A stretch of DNA of 6,727 nt from an uncultured Chthoniobacterales bacterium (GTDB lineage Bacteria; Verrucomicrobiota; Verrucomicrobiia; Chthoniobacterales; CAKUMP01), in NCBI GenBank assembly GCA_934667795.1, contig CAKUMP010000134.1:1-6727 (forward strand), in the 5' to 3' direction. Made by a program: the position numbers and the translations under genes. How positions within the stretch are numbered: position 1 is the first letter of the stretch; the number at the start of each line of letters is the position of its first letter. A model generated the notes under the pieces. That model was given only the letters and a program-made list of their open reading frames with translations, was not told the origin of the DNA and did not search any database. This document shows, in pieces, positions 1 through 6,615 of this stretch.

Positions 1-1
1 G

Positions 2-493
2 GACACGAAAGGCATCGCAGCATTTAACCGCGACAACTGGCCACCGTTAAAGCAAACCGGCATGTCACCAGTCATTGATGTGGAAGATCACAACATGCTA
101 CTTCTTCAAATGGAAAACGGGATTCAGGCCTCTTATGTCCAATGCCATTACACGCCGGATGATCACCGTAACTACACCATCATCGGGACAGAAGGACGTG
201 TGGAAAACTGTGGGGACCATTCCTCATTCGAGAAACAAGCAACCATTCGCCTTTGGAAATATCGCTGCGGATACAATGAAAACGGGACGGAATCGTTTTC
301 CATTCCCTCGATTGAAGGAAGTCATGGCGGTTCAGATCCTCGTATTATTGCCGATTTCTTCCATTTTTGCCGTACAGGAGAAAACCTCGGAGCCTCCCCC
401 TATGATGCGCGGATGAGTGTGGCTGCAGGGTACCTGGGAGCGGAATCTCTTCGGCAAAACTCTATCCCTTTCACAATTCCACCTGTTTCCTGA
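2..493 (+). CDS. Gfo/Idh/MocA-family oxidoreductase, C-terminal part (5' end cut by window)
   Basis: The frame is open from the window edge to a TGA at 491-493, giving the last 163 residues; the N-terminal Rossmann domain that binds NAD(P) lies outside. What remains fits the C-terminal alpha/beta domain of this family. It has a strand-rich stretch (MENGIQASYVQCHYTPDDH), then IIGTEGRVE, the turn where many members carry a TEG motif, then SHGGSDPRIIADFFHFCRTGE and a closing helix before IPFTIPPVS. In PVC bacteria the HGGSDP stretch and the following helix are typical of sugar-type dehydrogenases of this family. Substrate cannot be read from the fragment; sugars, inositols and their derivatives are usual. 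An ATG at 62 is internal, because the reading frame and family homology continue upstream of it. The gene converges on the beta-helix gene and probably ends at the hairpin at 563-605. Confidence 0.85.
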   Translation, partial: DTKGIAAFNRDNWPPLKQTGMSPVIDVEDHNMLLLQMENGIQASYVQCHYTPDDHRNYTIIGTEGRVENCGDHSSFEKQATIRLWKYRCGYNENGTESFSIPSIEGSHGGSDPRIIADFFHFCRTGENLGASPYDARMSVAAGYLGAESLRQNSIPFTIPPVS

Positions 494-519
494 AGAAGAT
501 GTCGGGAGATGTACCCCGA

Positions 520-554
520 GGGACTTTGGGGACTTTGGGGACTTTGGGGCTTGG
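520..554 (+). repeat. 9-bp tandem repeat (GGACTTTGG x3) forming a four-tract G-quadruplex motif
   Basis: Three perfect head-to-tail copies of GGACTTTGG occupy 521-547, followed by a decayed fourth (GGCTTGG, 548-554). Read as G-runs, the plus strand has GGG at 520-522 and GGGG at 528-531, 537-540 and 546-549, each separated by the same loop ACTTT. This meets the usual G3+N1-7 quadruplex pattern. It lies 26 bases after the stop of the oxidoreductase gene and just before the hairpin at 563-605, so it would be in the 3' untranslated part of that mRNA. A small inverted repeat, TCGGG (502-506) with CCCGA (515-519), precedes it. The repeat is seen directly; quadruplex folding is inferred. Confidence 0.8.
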
Positions 555-562
555 AAAAAGAT

Positions 563-605
563 TTATTGCGGCACTACGACTTGTTCTGGTGCCGCATAAT
601 TTTTT
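563..605. terminator. Bidirectional Rho-independent terminator between convergent genes
   Basis: A perfect 8-bp stem pairs TGCGGCAC (567-574) with GTGCCGCA (589-596) around a 14-base loop. It can be lengthened by TTA (563-565) pairing with TAA (597-599) across one bulged T. On the plus strand it is followed by six Ts (600-605), the form expected for a terminator of the oxidoreductase gene. On the minus strand the same stem is followed by AAATCTTTTTCC, a weaker T-tract, so it can also end the beta-helix transcript. The stop codon and last codons of the beta-helix gene are part of the stem. Confidence 0.75.
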
Positions 606-2074
606 CTACCTTCTTCGAGACGTTTCCAGAGATCTTCAGGCAATGTTGCTCCGATGGGGGTTGGGCGTTTATAGCGTTCCCCGGCTTTTTCCAATTTAGC
701 AGCCGCCGGAATTTCCAGATTTTCCCGACCTTCCAAAGAAATCGTTTCCAGACGAATCCCCGGAATATCTCGCGTCAGTGTTTCGCCCTGCAATCCTCCC
801 TCGCCCTGGATAATAGAAGCATCTGCCGGTAAAATTGTATGTAAAAATTCTATTTGCTGCAGTGCGTTCTGGTCTTTTCCAAATACCTCTCCCCCTACAG
901 CCGCCACCAGCGTATGATCCAGACGCAATATCCCTTGCTTACGTCCATCAAATATTGCCAATGGTCCTCCACTCACAACCGTGCATTGCATCAACACCAC
1001 ACGGCCATCCGAAATCAATGCTGATGCCCGACCGGTGTCTCGATTGGCAATAATAGAATTAAAAAACAACATCCTCCCCTGCCCCACCTGCCAGATTTGT
1101 TCAAATGGCTGGTTCCCCAGGATCAGACAATTTTCATACATCGTTACCGTTTCTTCCGTACTGTAAACGCCTGCTTCGAAACTGTTATCTTCAAAAATGG
1201 TCCCGATATACGTCACCTGACACTGATTCACATCGCAGGAACCGGAACTTGCATTTCGAGCAGCATAGGAATTAAGCACCAGTGCCCGGACCGTGCCATG
1301 CATCGAAAACCCTTGTCCGCAGTTATCGGTCGCATAGCAATTCTGAAACACAATATTTCGCAGGTTTCCATGGGCACTGAATCCATCATTCATGGAATGC
1401 ATGGAACGTAAATTCTGCACGACCACATAATCCGCTCTGTCTCGTAAATTCAGTCCGCTGCTGCCGATTGGAAGCATGATCTGCAATTCTCCCCATATTT
1501 TCCCTTCCGGCAAATGAAAAAAAACGGCTTTTTCACTCTTGTTCCAATAAAATGATCCCGGCGTTTTTTCCAGATCCTCCATGCTCCGTACATTCTGACC
1601 TTTTTCGCCATTCACCCACCAGACCTGCGGTTTTTCCACCCAGAATGGATAGTCCTTATGCCCTTTCAGGCGATTCGACATCGGATAAAAATCACTTCGA
1701 TAAATCCGTTCCGAAACCTGTGTCCATTTCTTTTCCGGCACCACCCGTAACCCGGATAAAGTCGCGCCATTGCCTTCAATCACCAGAGGACTCCCCGGGG
1801 TCCCGCCCACTCGCGACAACACAGCCCCCCCTTCATAAGGGATGCCGGTATTATGAATTTCAATCCGTCCCGATTCCTGGACTTTTTCAAAGGCTGCACG
1901 CAACGATTTCAACGGCCCCTGCGCACCATCTTCCCCCGGAGCAGCCAAACTCCCATCAAAGGAATCTTTCCCAACCTGATTGTTTACGTAAATCGTCCGT
2001 GCATCCACCGTAAACAAAGTCAAAAACACTGTCGCTACCACCCCACATACAACTCGTTTTCTTATTCGTACCAT
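563..2074 (-). CDS. Secreted right-handed parallel beta-helix protein, possibly polysaccharide-active
   Basis: A 503-residue protein begins at the ATG at 2072-2074. The frame opens earlier at a TTG (2108-2110), but the ATG puts a classic signal peptide at the very N-terminus: MVRIRKR, a hydrophobic run to residue 22, and a likely cleavage after VDA (residue 25). The mature protein starts RTIYVNN...DSFDGS, then GPLKSLRAAFEKV, the opening seen in many pectate-lyase-like and NosD-like beta-helix proteins. About residues 215-321 show helix rungs of roughly 23 residues, each with an N/D turn and G-F/V strand (NDGFSAHG, CGQGFSMHG, SSGSCDVN, FEAGVYST). Such proteins usually bind or cut polysaccharides outside the cytoplasm. 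I recognise no catalytic triad and cannot name a lyase or hydrolase family. It starts 53 bases after the reductase gene and may be the last gene of that transcript. Ribosome-binding sequence is weak (GGGTG before the ATG). Confidence 0.8.
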   Translation of the reverse strand: MVRIRKRVVCGVVATVFLTLFTVDARTIYVNNQVGKDSFDGSLAAPGEDGAQGPLKSLRAAFEKVQESGRIEIHNTGIPYEGGAVLSRVGGTPGSPLVIEGNGATLSGLRVVPEKKWTQVSERIYRSDFYPMSNRLKGHKDYPFWVEKPQVWWVNGEKGQNVRSMEDLEKTPGSFYWNKSEKAVFFHLPEGKIWGELQIMLPIGSSGLNLRDRADYVVVQNLRSMHSMNDGFSAHGNLRNIVFQNCYATDNCGQGFSMHGTVRALVLNSYAARNASSGSCDVNQCQVTYIGTIFEDNSFEAGVYSTEETVTMYENCLILGNQPFEQIWQVGQGRMLFFNSIIANRDTGRASALISDGRVVLMQCTVVSGGPLAIFDGRKQGILRLDHTLVAAVGGEVFGKDQNALQQIEFLHTILPADASIIQGEGGLQGETLTRDIPGIRLETISLEGRENLEIPAAAKLEKAGERYKRPTPIGATLPEDLWKRLEEGRKNYAAPEQVVVPQ

Positions 2075-2127
2075 TGAACACCCATACCACAAAAAAATAT
2101 CCCCCCGCAACCACAGAAAGACTTGGT

Positions 2128-3279
2128 TTAATAAACGTCGCGTTTATACCGTTTTTCTTTTTTCATTTCTTCGATATAAACATTTGCTTCTTCGTCGGAT
2201 TTTCCACCTTGTTCCATAATGATTTTATGCAGGGCAGCATCTACGTCCTTTGCCATTCGGATTGCGTCTCCGCACACGAAGAGGTGGGCGCCATTATCAA
2301 GCCATTTCCAGAATTCTTCTGCGTTCTCCTGAATGCGATGCTGGACATAAATCTTATGTTCCTGATCACGAGAAAATGCGGTATCGAATTTTGTCAGGAC
2401 TCCGTCTTTCTGGTATCCCTCAAACTCTTCCTGATAAAAGAAATCCGAGCTTGCATGTTGCTCACCAAAGAACAGCCAGTTGCGTCCGCTCCCGCCAGTT
2501 GCTTTTCGTTCCTGTAAAAATGCACGAAATGGGGCGACCCCGGTTCCTGGTCCAATCATAATCACATCGGTCGATAAATCTTCCGGCAAACGGAACCCTT
2601 TGGCGACATGGACAAATAATGGCACACATGTATCCGCATCTACCCGCTCCGCCAGCCAGGTAGAACACACCCCCTTACGTAATCGTCCATGCGTTTCATA
2701 ACGCACGGTTGCAATCGTTAAATGCACCGCTTCTCCTGCCACTTTCTGACTCGATGCAATCGAGTATAGCCTCGGCTGCAGCTTCCTCAAAGTTCCTGCA
2801 AATTCTTCTGCAGAAAATGTCACAGATGGGTGATCCCTTAAAAAATCAATAATTTCCAGCCCCCACAGGTATTCCAGTAAATCCTGACGTCGCTCCGGAA
2901 CCAGTAATTCTTTCAACAGTGGAGCAGCATCCGCTTTCTCCACAATCGCCTGCAGAAACTTTTTGTCCGGCTGCGTGATAATAAAATCCTTCAACATCCC
3001 CTGACGTAATGGGACCTCCTGCTTGTCAGGATTCAGGACCATCTCTTCTCCTGTCAGTTTCAACGTATGCAGAATCTCGTCCACCAACTCCGGATCGTTC
3101 TGTGCAAAAATTCCGATGGAATCCCCCACCTCATACGTTAATCCAGAGCCTTCCAGGCTCACTTCATAATGACGCGTGTCCTTCTCCGACCCTTCCCCTG
3201 TTAAAGCACGATTGACAGTTAAACAACCAGGAAATGGATTTTTCCTCGAATATACAGCTTTTTCTGATCCAGTTGACAT
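2128..3279 (-). CDS. CysJ-like FAD/NADPH flavoprotein reductase lacking the FMN domain
   Basis: A 383-residue protein matching the C-terminal two thirds of sulfite reductase flavoprotein alpha subunit (CysJ) and NADPH-cytochrome P450 reductase. It has the FAD-binding motif RLYSIASS (170-177) and GVCSTWL (203-209), the pyrophosphate loop IGPGTGVAPFRAF (242-254), FFGEQ (270-274), and VCGDAIRMAKDVDAAL (335-350), and ends RYKRDVY with the terminal aromatic that stacks on FAD. AFSRD (301-305) with KIYVQ (309-313) keeps the residues CysJ uses to hold the 2'-phosphate, so NADPH is the likely donor. The flavodoxin-like FMN domain at the N-terminus of full CysJ is absent; the protein starts directly in the connecting/FAD region. 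It would pass electrons from NADPH to a separate flavodoxin, a haem subunit or another acceptor, probably in the cytoplasm. It lies 50 bases after folA. No clear Shine-Dalgarno is seen; an eight-T run lies 8 bases before the ATG. Sulfite reduction is possible but unproven, as no cysI is in view. Confidence 0.85.
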   Translation of the reverse strand: MSTGSEKAVYSRKNPFPGCLTVNRALTGEGSEKDTRHYEVSLEGSGLTYEVGDSIGIFAQNDPELVDEILHTLKLTGEEMVLNPDKQEVPLRQGMLKDFIITQPDKKFLQAIVEKADAAPLLKELLVPERRQDLLEYLWGLEIIDFLRDHPSVTFSAEEFAGTLRKLQPRLYSIASSQKVAGEAVHLTIATVRYETHGRLRKGVCSTWLAERVDADTCVPLFVHVAKGFRLPEDLSTDVIMIGPGTGVAPFRAFLQERKATGGSGRNWLFFGEQHASSDFFYQEEFEGYQKDGVLTKFDTAFSRDQEHKIYVQHRIQENAEEFWKWLDNGAHLFVCGDAIRMAKDVDAALHKIIMEQGGKSDEEANVYIEEMKKEKRYKRDVY

Positions 3280-3306
3280 AGAACAGTAAAAAAAACATAT
3301 CCAGTA

Positions 3307-3321
3307 AAACTTGTAAAGTTT
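3307..3321. repeat. Short AT-rich palindrome between folA and the reductase gene
   Basis: AAACTT (3307-3312) and AAGTTT (3316-3321) form a perfect 6-bp inverted repeat around GTA in the 50-bp gap. It is too AT-rich and lacks a following T-run on the minus strand, so it is not a convincing terminator. It could be a weak RNA hairpin between two cistrons or an operator half-site pair. Chance occurrence in an AT-rich gap is quite possible. Confidence 0.3.
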
Positions 3322-3329
3322 CTAGCTTT

Positions 3330-3860
3330 TCAACCCCCACATTTTTTTGGGTGGACCACGGTTCTAGAATAGCGAATGACGTGGAAGTCTTTGTTTTCCA
3401 GTACTATTTCTTTTTCTTCAAACATGGTTTCGAATGGTGGGAAGAAGACATCGCCGTCCACCTTGCGTTGTACCCAGCTCAGAAACAAGTCATCACAACG
3501 GGGCAATGCTTCCGCATACACTTTTCCCCCTCCGCAGATGAATATTTTTTTGCCTTCCGTATATTTTTCCACTTCATCCAGGCTTTGAATGACCTGTACT
3601 TCCTCGCTCTCCCCCTTGATTTTCTCCCGGCGCGAACTCAAAACCAATGTCTTGCGCCCCGGCAGCGGCTTTCCGATCTCTTCCCAGGTCCGCCGTCCCA
3701 TCACCAATACCCCTCCCATGGTCAGACGTTTAAACCAGCGGAAATCTTCCGGCAAGTACCATGGAATTTTCCCGTCTTTCCCAATAACCCGGTTTAATGA
3801 CAGCGCCGCGACTGCTGTCCACCCCCCATTTTCATTGCGTTTCCCAGATTCCCCACTCAT
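3330..3860 (-). CDS. folA: Dihydrofolate reductase
   Basis: A 176-residue protein that reduces 7,8-dihydrofolate to tetrahydrofolate with NADPH in the cytoplasm. AALSLNRVIGKDGKIPWYLP (18-37) is the active-site loop, with W34 matching E. coli W22 and D39 (in LPEDFRWFK) matching the catalytic D27. VMGRRTWEEIG (53-63) and LPGRK (66-70, R69 equivalent to the folate-binding R57) follow, then LSSR (74-77). ICGGGKVYAEALP (108-120) is the NADPH-binding glycine turn, and VDGDVFFP (134-141) lies near the end. The start overlaps the thyA stop as ATGA, so it is probably translated by ribosomes leaving thyA; no Shine-Dalgarno is visible. The first 13 or so residues (MSGESGKRNENGG) extend beyond E. coli FolA. 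There is no in-frame ATG, GTG or TTG between them and the conserved core, so the ATG stands. Confidence 0.96.
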   Translation of the reverse strand: MSGESGKRNENGGWTAVAALSLNRVIGKDGKIPWYLPEDFRWFKRLTMGGVLVMGRRTWEEIGKPLPGRKTLVLSSRREKIKGESEEVQVIQSLDEVEKYTEGKKIFICGGGKVYAEALPRCDDLFLSWVQRKVDGDVFFPPFETMFEEKEIVLENKDFHVIRYSRTVVHPKKCGG

Positions 3861-4651
3861 ACGGCAATGGGCGCTTTAATTCCAGGGTGTGGTTCATAGT
3901 TCACCAATTCAAAATCTTCATAAACGAAATCAAAAATGTCTTTTTTCTCCGGATTGATCCGTAATTCCGGCAATTCTTTCGGCTCCCGACTCAACTGCTC
4001 TTCCACTTGCTTCCGATGATTCTGATAAATATGCACGTCCCCAAATGTGTGCACAAACTCCCCCACTTTTAACCCACAAACCTGCGCCACCATACGCGTC
4101 AGCAACGCATAACTCGCTATATTAAAGGGCACACCCAAAAATAAATCCGCACTCCTCTGATATAACTGACAGCTCAGTTCCCCCTTACTCACATAAAATT
4201 GAAATAACGCATGACACGGTGGCAGCGCCATCTCTTCCACTTCCGCCGGATTCCATGCACTGACGATATGCCGACGGCTATCCGGGTTCTTTTTGATCTG
4301 TTCCACCACATTCGCGATCTGATCCACTCGCTCCCCCTGCAATCCGCGCCAATCCCGCCATTGCGCACCATACACACGCCCTAAATCTCCCTTTTCGTCC
4401 GCCCATTCATCCCAGATACTCACCCCGTTTTCCTGCAAATATTTAATGTTCGTGTCCCCACGCAAAAACCACAACAACTCATGCAGAACCGATCGAAAAT
4501 GAATCCGTTTTGTCGTCAGCAAAGGAAATTTTTCTCTTAAATCATACCGGCACTGTGCCCCGAACCAGGAAATGGTTCCGGTTCCGGTCCGGTCTCCCTT
4601 TTCATCTCCCTTCTCCAGAACCAACCTCAACAATTCCAGGTACGTTTTCAT
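3857..4651 (-). CDS. thyA: Thymidylate synthase (ThyA type)
   Basis: This enzyme methylates dUMP to dTMP with methylene-tetrahydrofolate, releasing dihydrofolate for FolA. At 264 residues it has the same length as E. coli ThyA, and the key residues fall at the same numbers. These are R21 (phosphate), E58 and W80, RR at 126-127 (phosphate, from the partner subunit), the nucleophile C146 in LPPCHALFQFYV, R166 and D169 in QRSADLFLG, N177, H207 and Y209 in DVHIYQN, and a hydrophobic C-terminal V264. It is therefore a complete, active-looking homodimeric enzyme rather than the flavin-dependent ThyX. folA follows with an ATGA overlap, so the two are translationally coupled. The ATG has only a weak ribosome-binding sequence, and a terminator-like hairpin ends 26 bases upstream of it (4678-4722). 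Confidence 0.97.
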   Translation of the reverse strand: MKTYLELLRLVLEKGDEKGDRTGTGTISWFGAQCRYDLREKFPLLTTKRIHFRSVLHELLWFLRGDTNIKYLQENGVSIWDEWADEKGDLGRVYGAQWRDWRGLQGERVDQIANVVEQIKKNPDSRRHIVSAWNPAEVEEMALPPCHALFQFYVSKGELSCQLYQRSADLFLGVPFNIASYALLTRMVAQVCGLKVGEFVHTFGDVHIYQNHRKQVEEQLSREPKELPELRINPEKKDIFDFVYEDFELVNYEPHPGIKAPIAV

Positions 4652-4677
4652 CTCATTCGCGCTTTCTGTCGGTTTTT

Positions 4678-4722
4678 AAAAAAATCTCCTGCCTACTCGT
4701 CTGTTTTTAAGACGAAACAGGA
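4678..4722 (-). terminator. Terminator-like hairpin just upstream of thyA
   Basis: On the minus strand TCGTCT (4710-4715) pairs with AGACGA (4697-4702) around a 7-base loop. An outer TCCTG (4718-4722) pairs with CAGGA (4687-4691) across a small internal loop, and seven Ts follow (4678-4684). It lies 73 bases beyond the stop of the PEP-CTERM gene, so the simplest reading is its terminator. However, it leaves only 26 bases before the thyA ATG, too few for a normal promoter, so it may instead act within a thyA leader. The rest of the 143-bp gap holds no gene; a weak TTGGTT/TGTGAT promoter-like pair lies at 4741-4768 on the minus strand. Confidence 0.6.
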
Positions 4723-4794
4723 CATCATTTCCCCATCCTAATCACACAATATCTCCCTCACCAACCAAAAAACGCCCAATCCCTTGCAGTAGTT

Positions 4795-6519
4795 TTACCC
4801 GTTTTTTCTTCTGCTGCGCTGCATGACGCTCGCACTCAGTCCTAACCCTAACAGAATCAATGCACTCGGTTCCGGAATGACATTCAGATACAAGGTCCCC
4901 TCTGTCCAATCCAGCGAGTAGTTGGCATGGGGAGTCCCAAGTACAAAATCCGTTGCACCATAACTCCCTGTTACCTGAAGCAAGGTGTACATTCCCTCCA
5001 CGATTCCATTGTCCAGAATGTCCACCGTGTAAGTCGTATTACCCAACTGGTTGCCGGATACGTTCACCTGTGTGGCATCAAAAATTCCATTTAACTCAAA
5101 AACAAAATTCGAGGAGCTGGTCAAAGTCAAGTTTGTTACATTCAGAGCAACTCCGGAAGCGATATTCAAGGTATCGGTTCCTGCCCCATCTCCCAATGTC
5201 AGCGCCCCGCCGGCAAGTGCATTGTTATGTTCCACGCGCACAGTCCCGGCATTGACAGTTGTTCCATTGGTATAGGTATTGTCATTTGTTAAAACCAGCG
5301 TCCCTTCTCCTACCTTGGTTAGCCCGCCATCACTCGTTCCGGAAATCACACCACTTAATGTCAGTTGATCGGCATCCACGCCAACCGTCGCATCAATTCC
5401 ACCTACTTCGCCCACATATGATCCTGTGCTGATATTTCCTTCCCAGGTGTTATTCCCGCTGATACTGCGTAAAGAGCCCGCTGCATCACGCCCTTTTCCA
5501 CGGAAATCAAATGTCTTGTTGGAAATTGTCACATTATTCGCTAATTCCACAGCATCCAAATCGGAAGCTTTCGTTCCACCATTTAAAATTACTGCCGCAT
5601 CTCCTTGTCCAAAAGCATTGTTATGCTCAGCACGAATCACCACCCCCACAGATCCTGAAGAGCCGATATACGTATCTCCCGTATAACTATTATTTCCTAA
5701 CAAACGAATATGCTGATTCCCTCCATTGGAAGTGATGCGCAGGGTACGTGTTCCTCCTGTTTCACTAATGACTCCACTTAAGGAAAAAACATCGGGAGTA
5801 GTTGACCCTGCTCCAAGATTTATAATGGTACTTGTAGCGGCCAACACCACGTCATTCGTATAAGCAGCATTCGTGGTATTCGTTCCATACATGATCCAGC
5901 CACCCCCTGCTAATGTGATCGTATTATTATTCAGAGTATTGGCATTCAGTGAATAAACATGCCCACCACTTGCAAGAATCCCGCCTGTAAATGTGTTATT
6001 TCCATTTCTTAAAACCAGACGTCCACTGCCTTTTTTTTCAAATCCCTGGGTTCCTGCCAATACTGAATAAATAGTTAATGCAGTATGAGTACTCGAAGAA
6101 ACAAGATCGAATAATGGACGATCATCTTCACTGTTGGTCGCTAATGTTAAAGTTCCTCCACTGCCAATCGTCCACAAAGAAGTGGTAGATCCCACTAAAC
6201 CACTCGTTTGAATCGTTCCAATCGTGATAGGTTCTGAAAGCGTCAAAACCACCCCGGTAGTCCCCGTTAAAGTTGCTATTCGTCCCGCTCCATAAGCAAT
6301 TTCTCTATCTACCCACCCATCCTGTTCGGCCCAGTCCCCCGCACCATTTGTAGCCAGCCATTCTCCGTCGTTTTCATTGATCTGTGCTTGAATCGATCCT
6401 GTAAAAAAACAAATCACTCCACAAGCAAGTATCCTCTTCCAGCAGTCTGACAAGTTTTGAATAGTAAGGTATTTCCCATTATCATTATTAGTCTTAAAAA
6501 GATTTTTATTAAAAAGCAT
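4795..6519 (-). CDS. PEP-CTERM sorting-domain protein with autotransporter-associated beta-strand repeats
   Basis: A 574-residue exported protein. The frame opens at a TTG (6538-6540), but the ATG at 6517-6519 is the better start; neither has a good Shine-Dalgarno. After an unusually long N-region of about 29 residues comes a hydrophobic stretch (ILACGVICFFTGSIQA, 30-45), likely cleaved after SIQA. The body is rich in G, T, N and S. It repeats the unit known as the autotransporter-associated beta strand (PATR): KKGSGRLVLRNGNNTFTGG near 162-180, LLGNNSYTGDTYIG near 273-286, and KVGEGTLVLTNDNTYTNGTT near 402-421. LSGVIS occurs before two of them. The C-terminus has VIPEPSA (547-553), a short membrane segment and a basic RSRRK tail: the PEP-CTERM signal processed by an exosortase at the inner membrane. 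It is probably an outer-surface or exopolysaccharide-associated protein. Despite the repeat name there is no autotransporter barrel. The matching exosortase is not in the window. Confidence 0.9.
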   Translation of the reverse strand: MLFNKNLFKTNNDNGKYLTIQNLSDCWKRILACGVICFFTGSIQAQINENDGEWLATNGAGDWAEQDGWVDREIAYGAGRIATLTGTTGVVLTLSEPITIGTIQTSGLVGSTTSLWTIGSGGTLTLATNSEDDRPLFDLVSSSTHTALTIYSVLAGTQGFEKKGSGRLVLRNGNNTFTGGILASGGHVYSLNANTLNNNTITLAGGGWIMYGTNTTNAAYTNDVVLAATSTIINLGAGSTTPDVFSLSGVISETGGTRTLRITSNGGNQHIRLLGNNSYTGDTYIGSSGSVGVVIRAEHNNAFGQGDAAVILNGGTKASDLDAVELANNVTISNKTFDFRGKGRDAAGSLRSISGNNTWEGNISTGSYVGEVGGIDATVGVDADQLTLSGVISGTSDGGLTKVGEGTLVLTNDNTYTNGTTVNAGTVRVEHNNALAGGALTLGDGAGTDTLNIASGVALNVTNLTLTSSSNFVFELNGIFDATQVNVSGNQLGNTTYTVDILDNGIVEGMYTLLQVTGSYGATDFVLGTPHANYSLDWTEGTLYLNVIPEPSALILLGLGLSASVMQRSRRKNG

Positions 6520-6567
6520 CGTTCCAGGTAGTATTTTCAAAAAATTAAAATTATGCGGAAAAATCTA

Positions 6568-6615
6568 CTCCTTTTCCTCTTTACACAATCCTCTTACCGT
6601 AAAGGCATCCTCCTT
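6568..6615 (-). other. Two Shine-Dalgarno-like stretches and a mini-ORF in the PEP-CTERM leader
   Basis: On the minus strand AAGGAGG (6609-6615) abuts an ATG (6606-6608) that opens a four-codon frame, ATG CCT TTA CGG TAA. A second purine run, AAAGAGGAAAAGGAG (6568-6582), follows. Neither is at a normal distance from the main start: the second lies 27 bases before the TTG and 48 before the ATG. The motifs are seen; any regulatory role is a guess. Confidence 0.3.

Noticed and set aside
62..493. A separate gene starting at the ATG at 62.
   Set aside because: The frame is open to the window edge and the family homology needs the upstream part, so this is an internal methionine of a truncated gene.
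499..832. Plus-strand frames starting at 499 and 509 that read through the 9-bp repeat (GLW or GTL repeats).
   Set aside because: Their periodicity comes only from the DNA repeat, and the remainder is antisense to the beta-helix gene across a terminator. No homology is recognisable.
1552..2013. A 153-codon plus-strand frame opposite the beta-helix gene.
   Set aside because: Proline- and serine-rich, low-complexity translation typical of an antisense shadow of a real gene.
2074..2517. A 147-codon plus-strand frame opposite the reductase gene.
   Set aside because: Antisense to a gene with well-conserved motifs; no family features of its own.
3351..3797. A 148-codon plus-strand frame opposite folA.
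   Set aside because: Antisense to a certain dihydrofolate reductase; no recognisable domain.
4723..4794. The T-run after GCG near 4770 on the minus strand as terminator of the PEP-CTERM gene.
   Set aside because: There is no stem in front of the T-run; the hairpin at 4678-4722 is a much better candidate.
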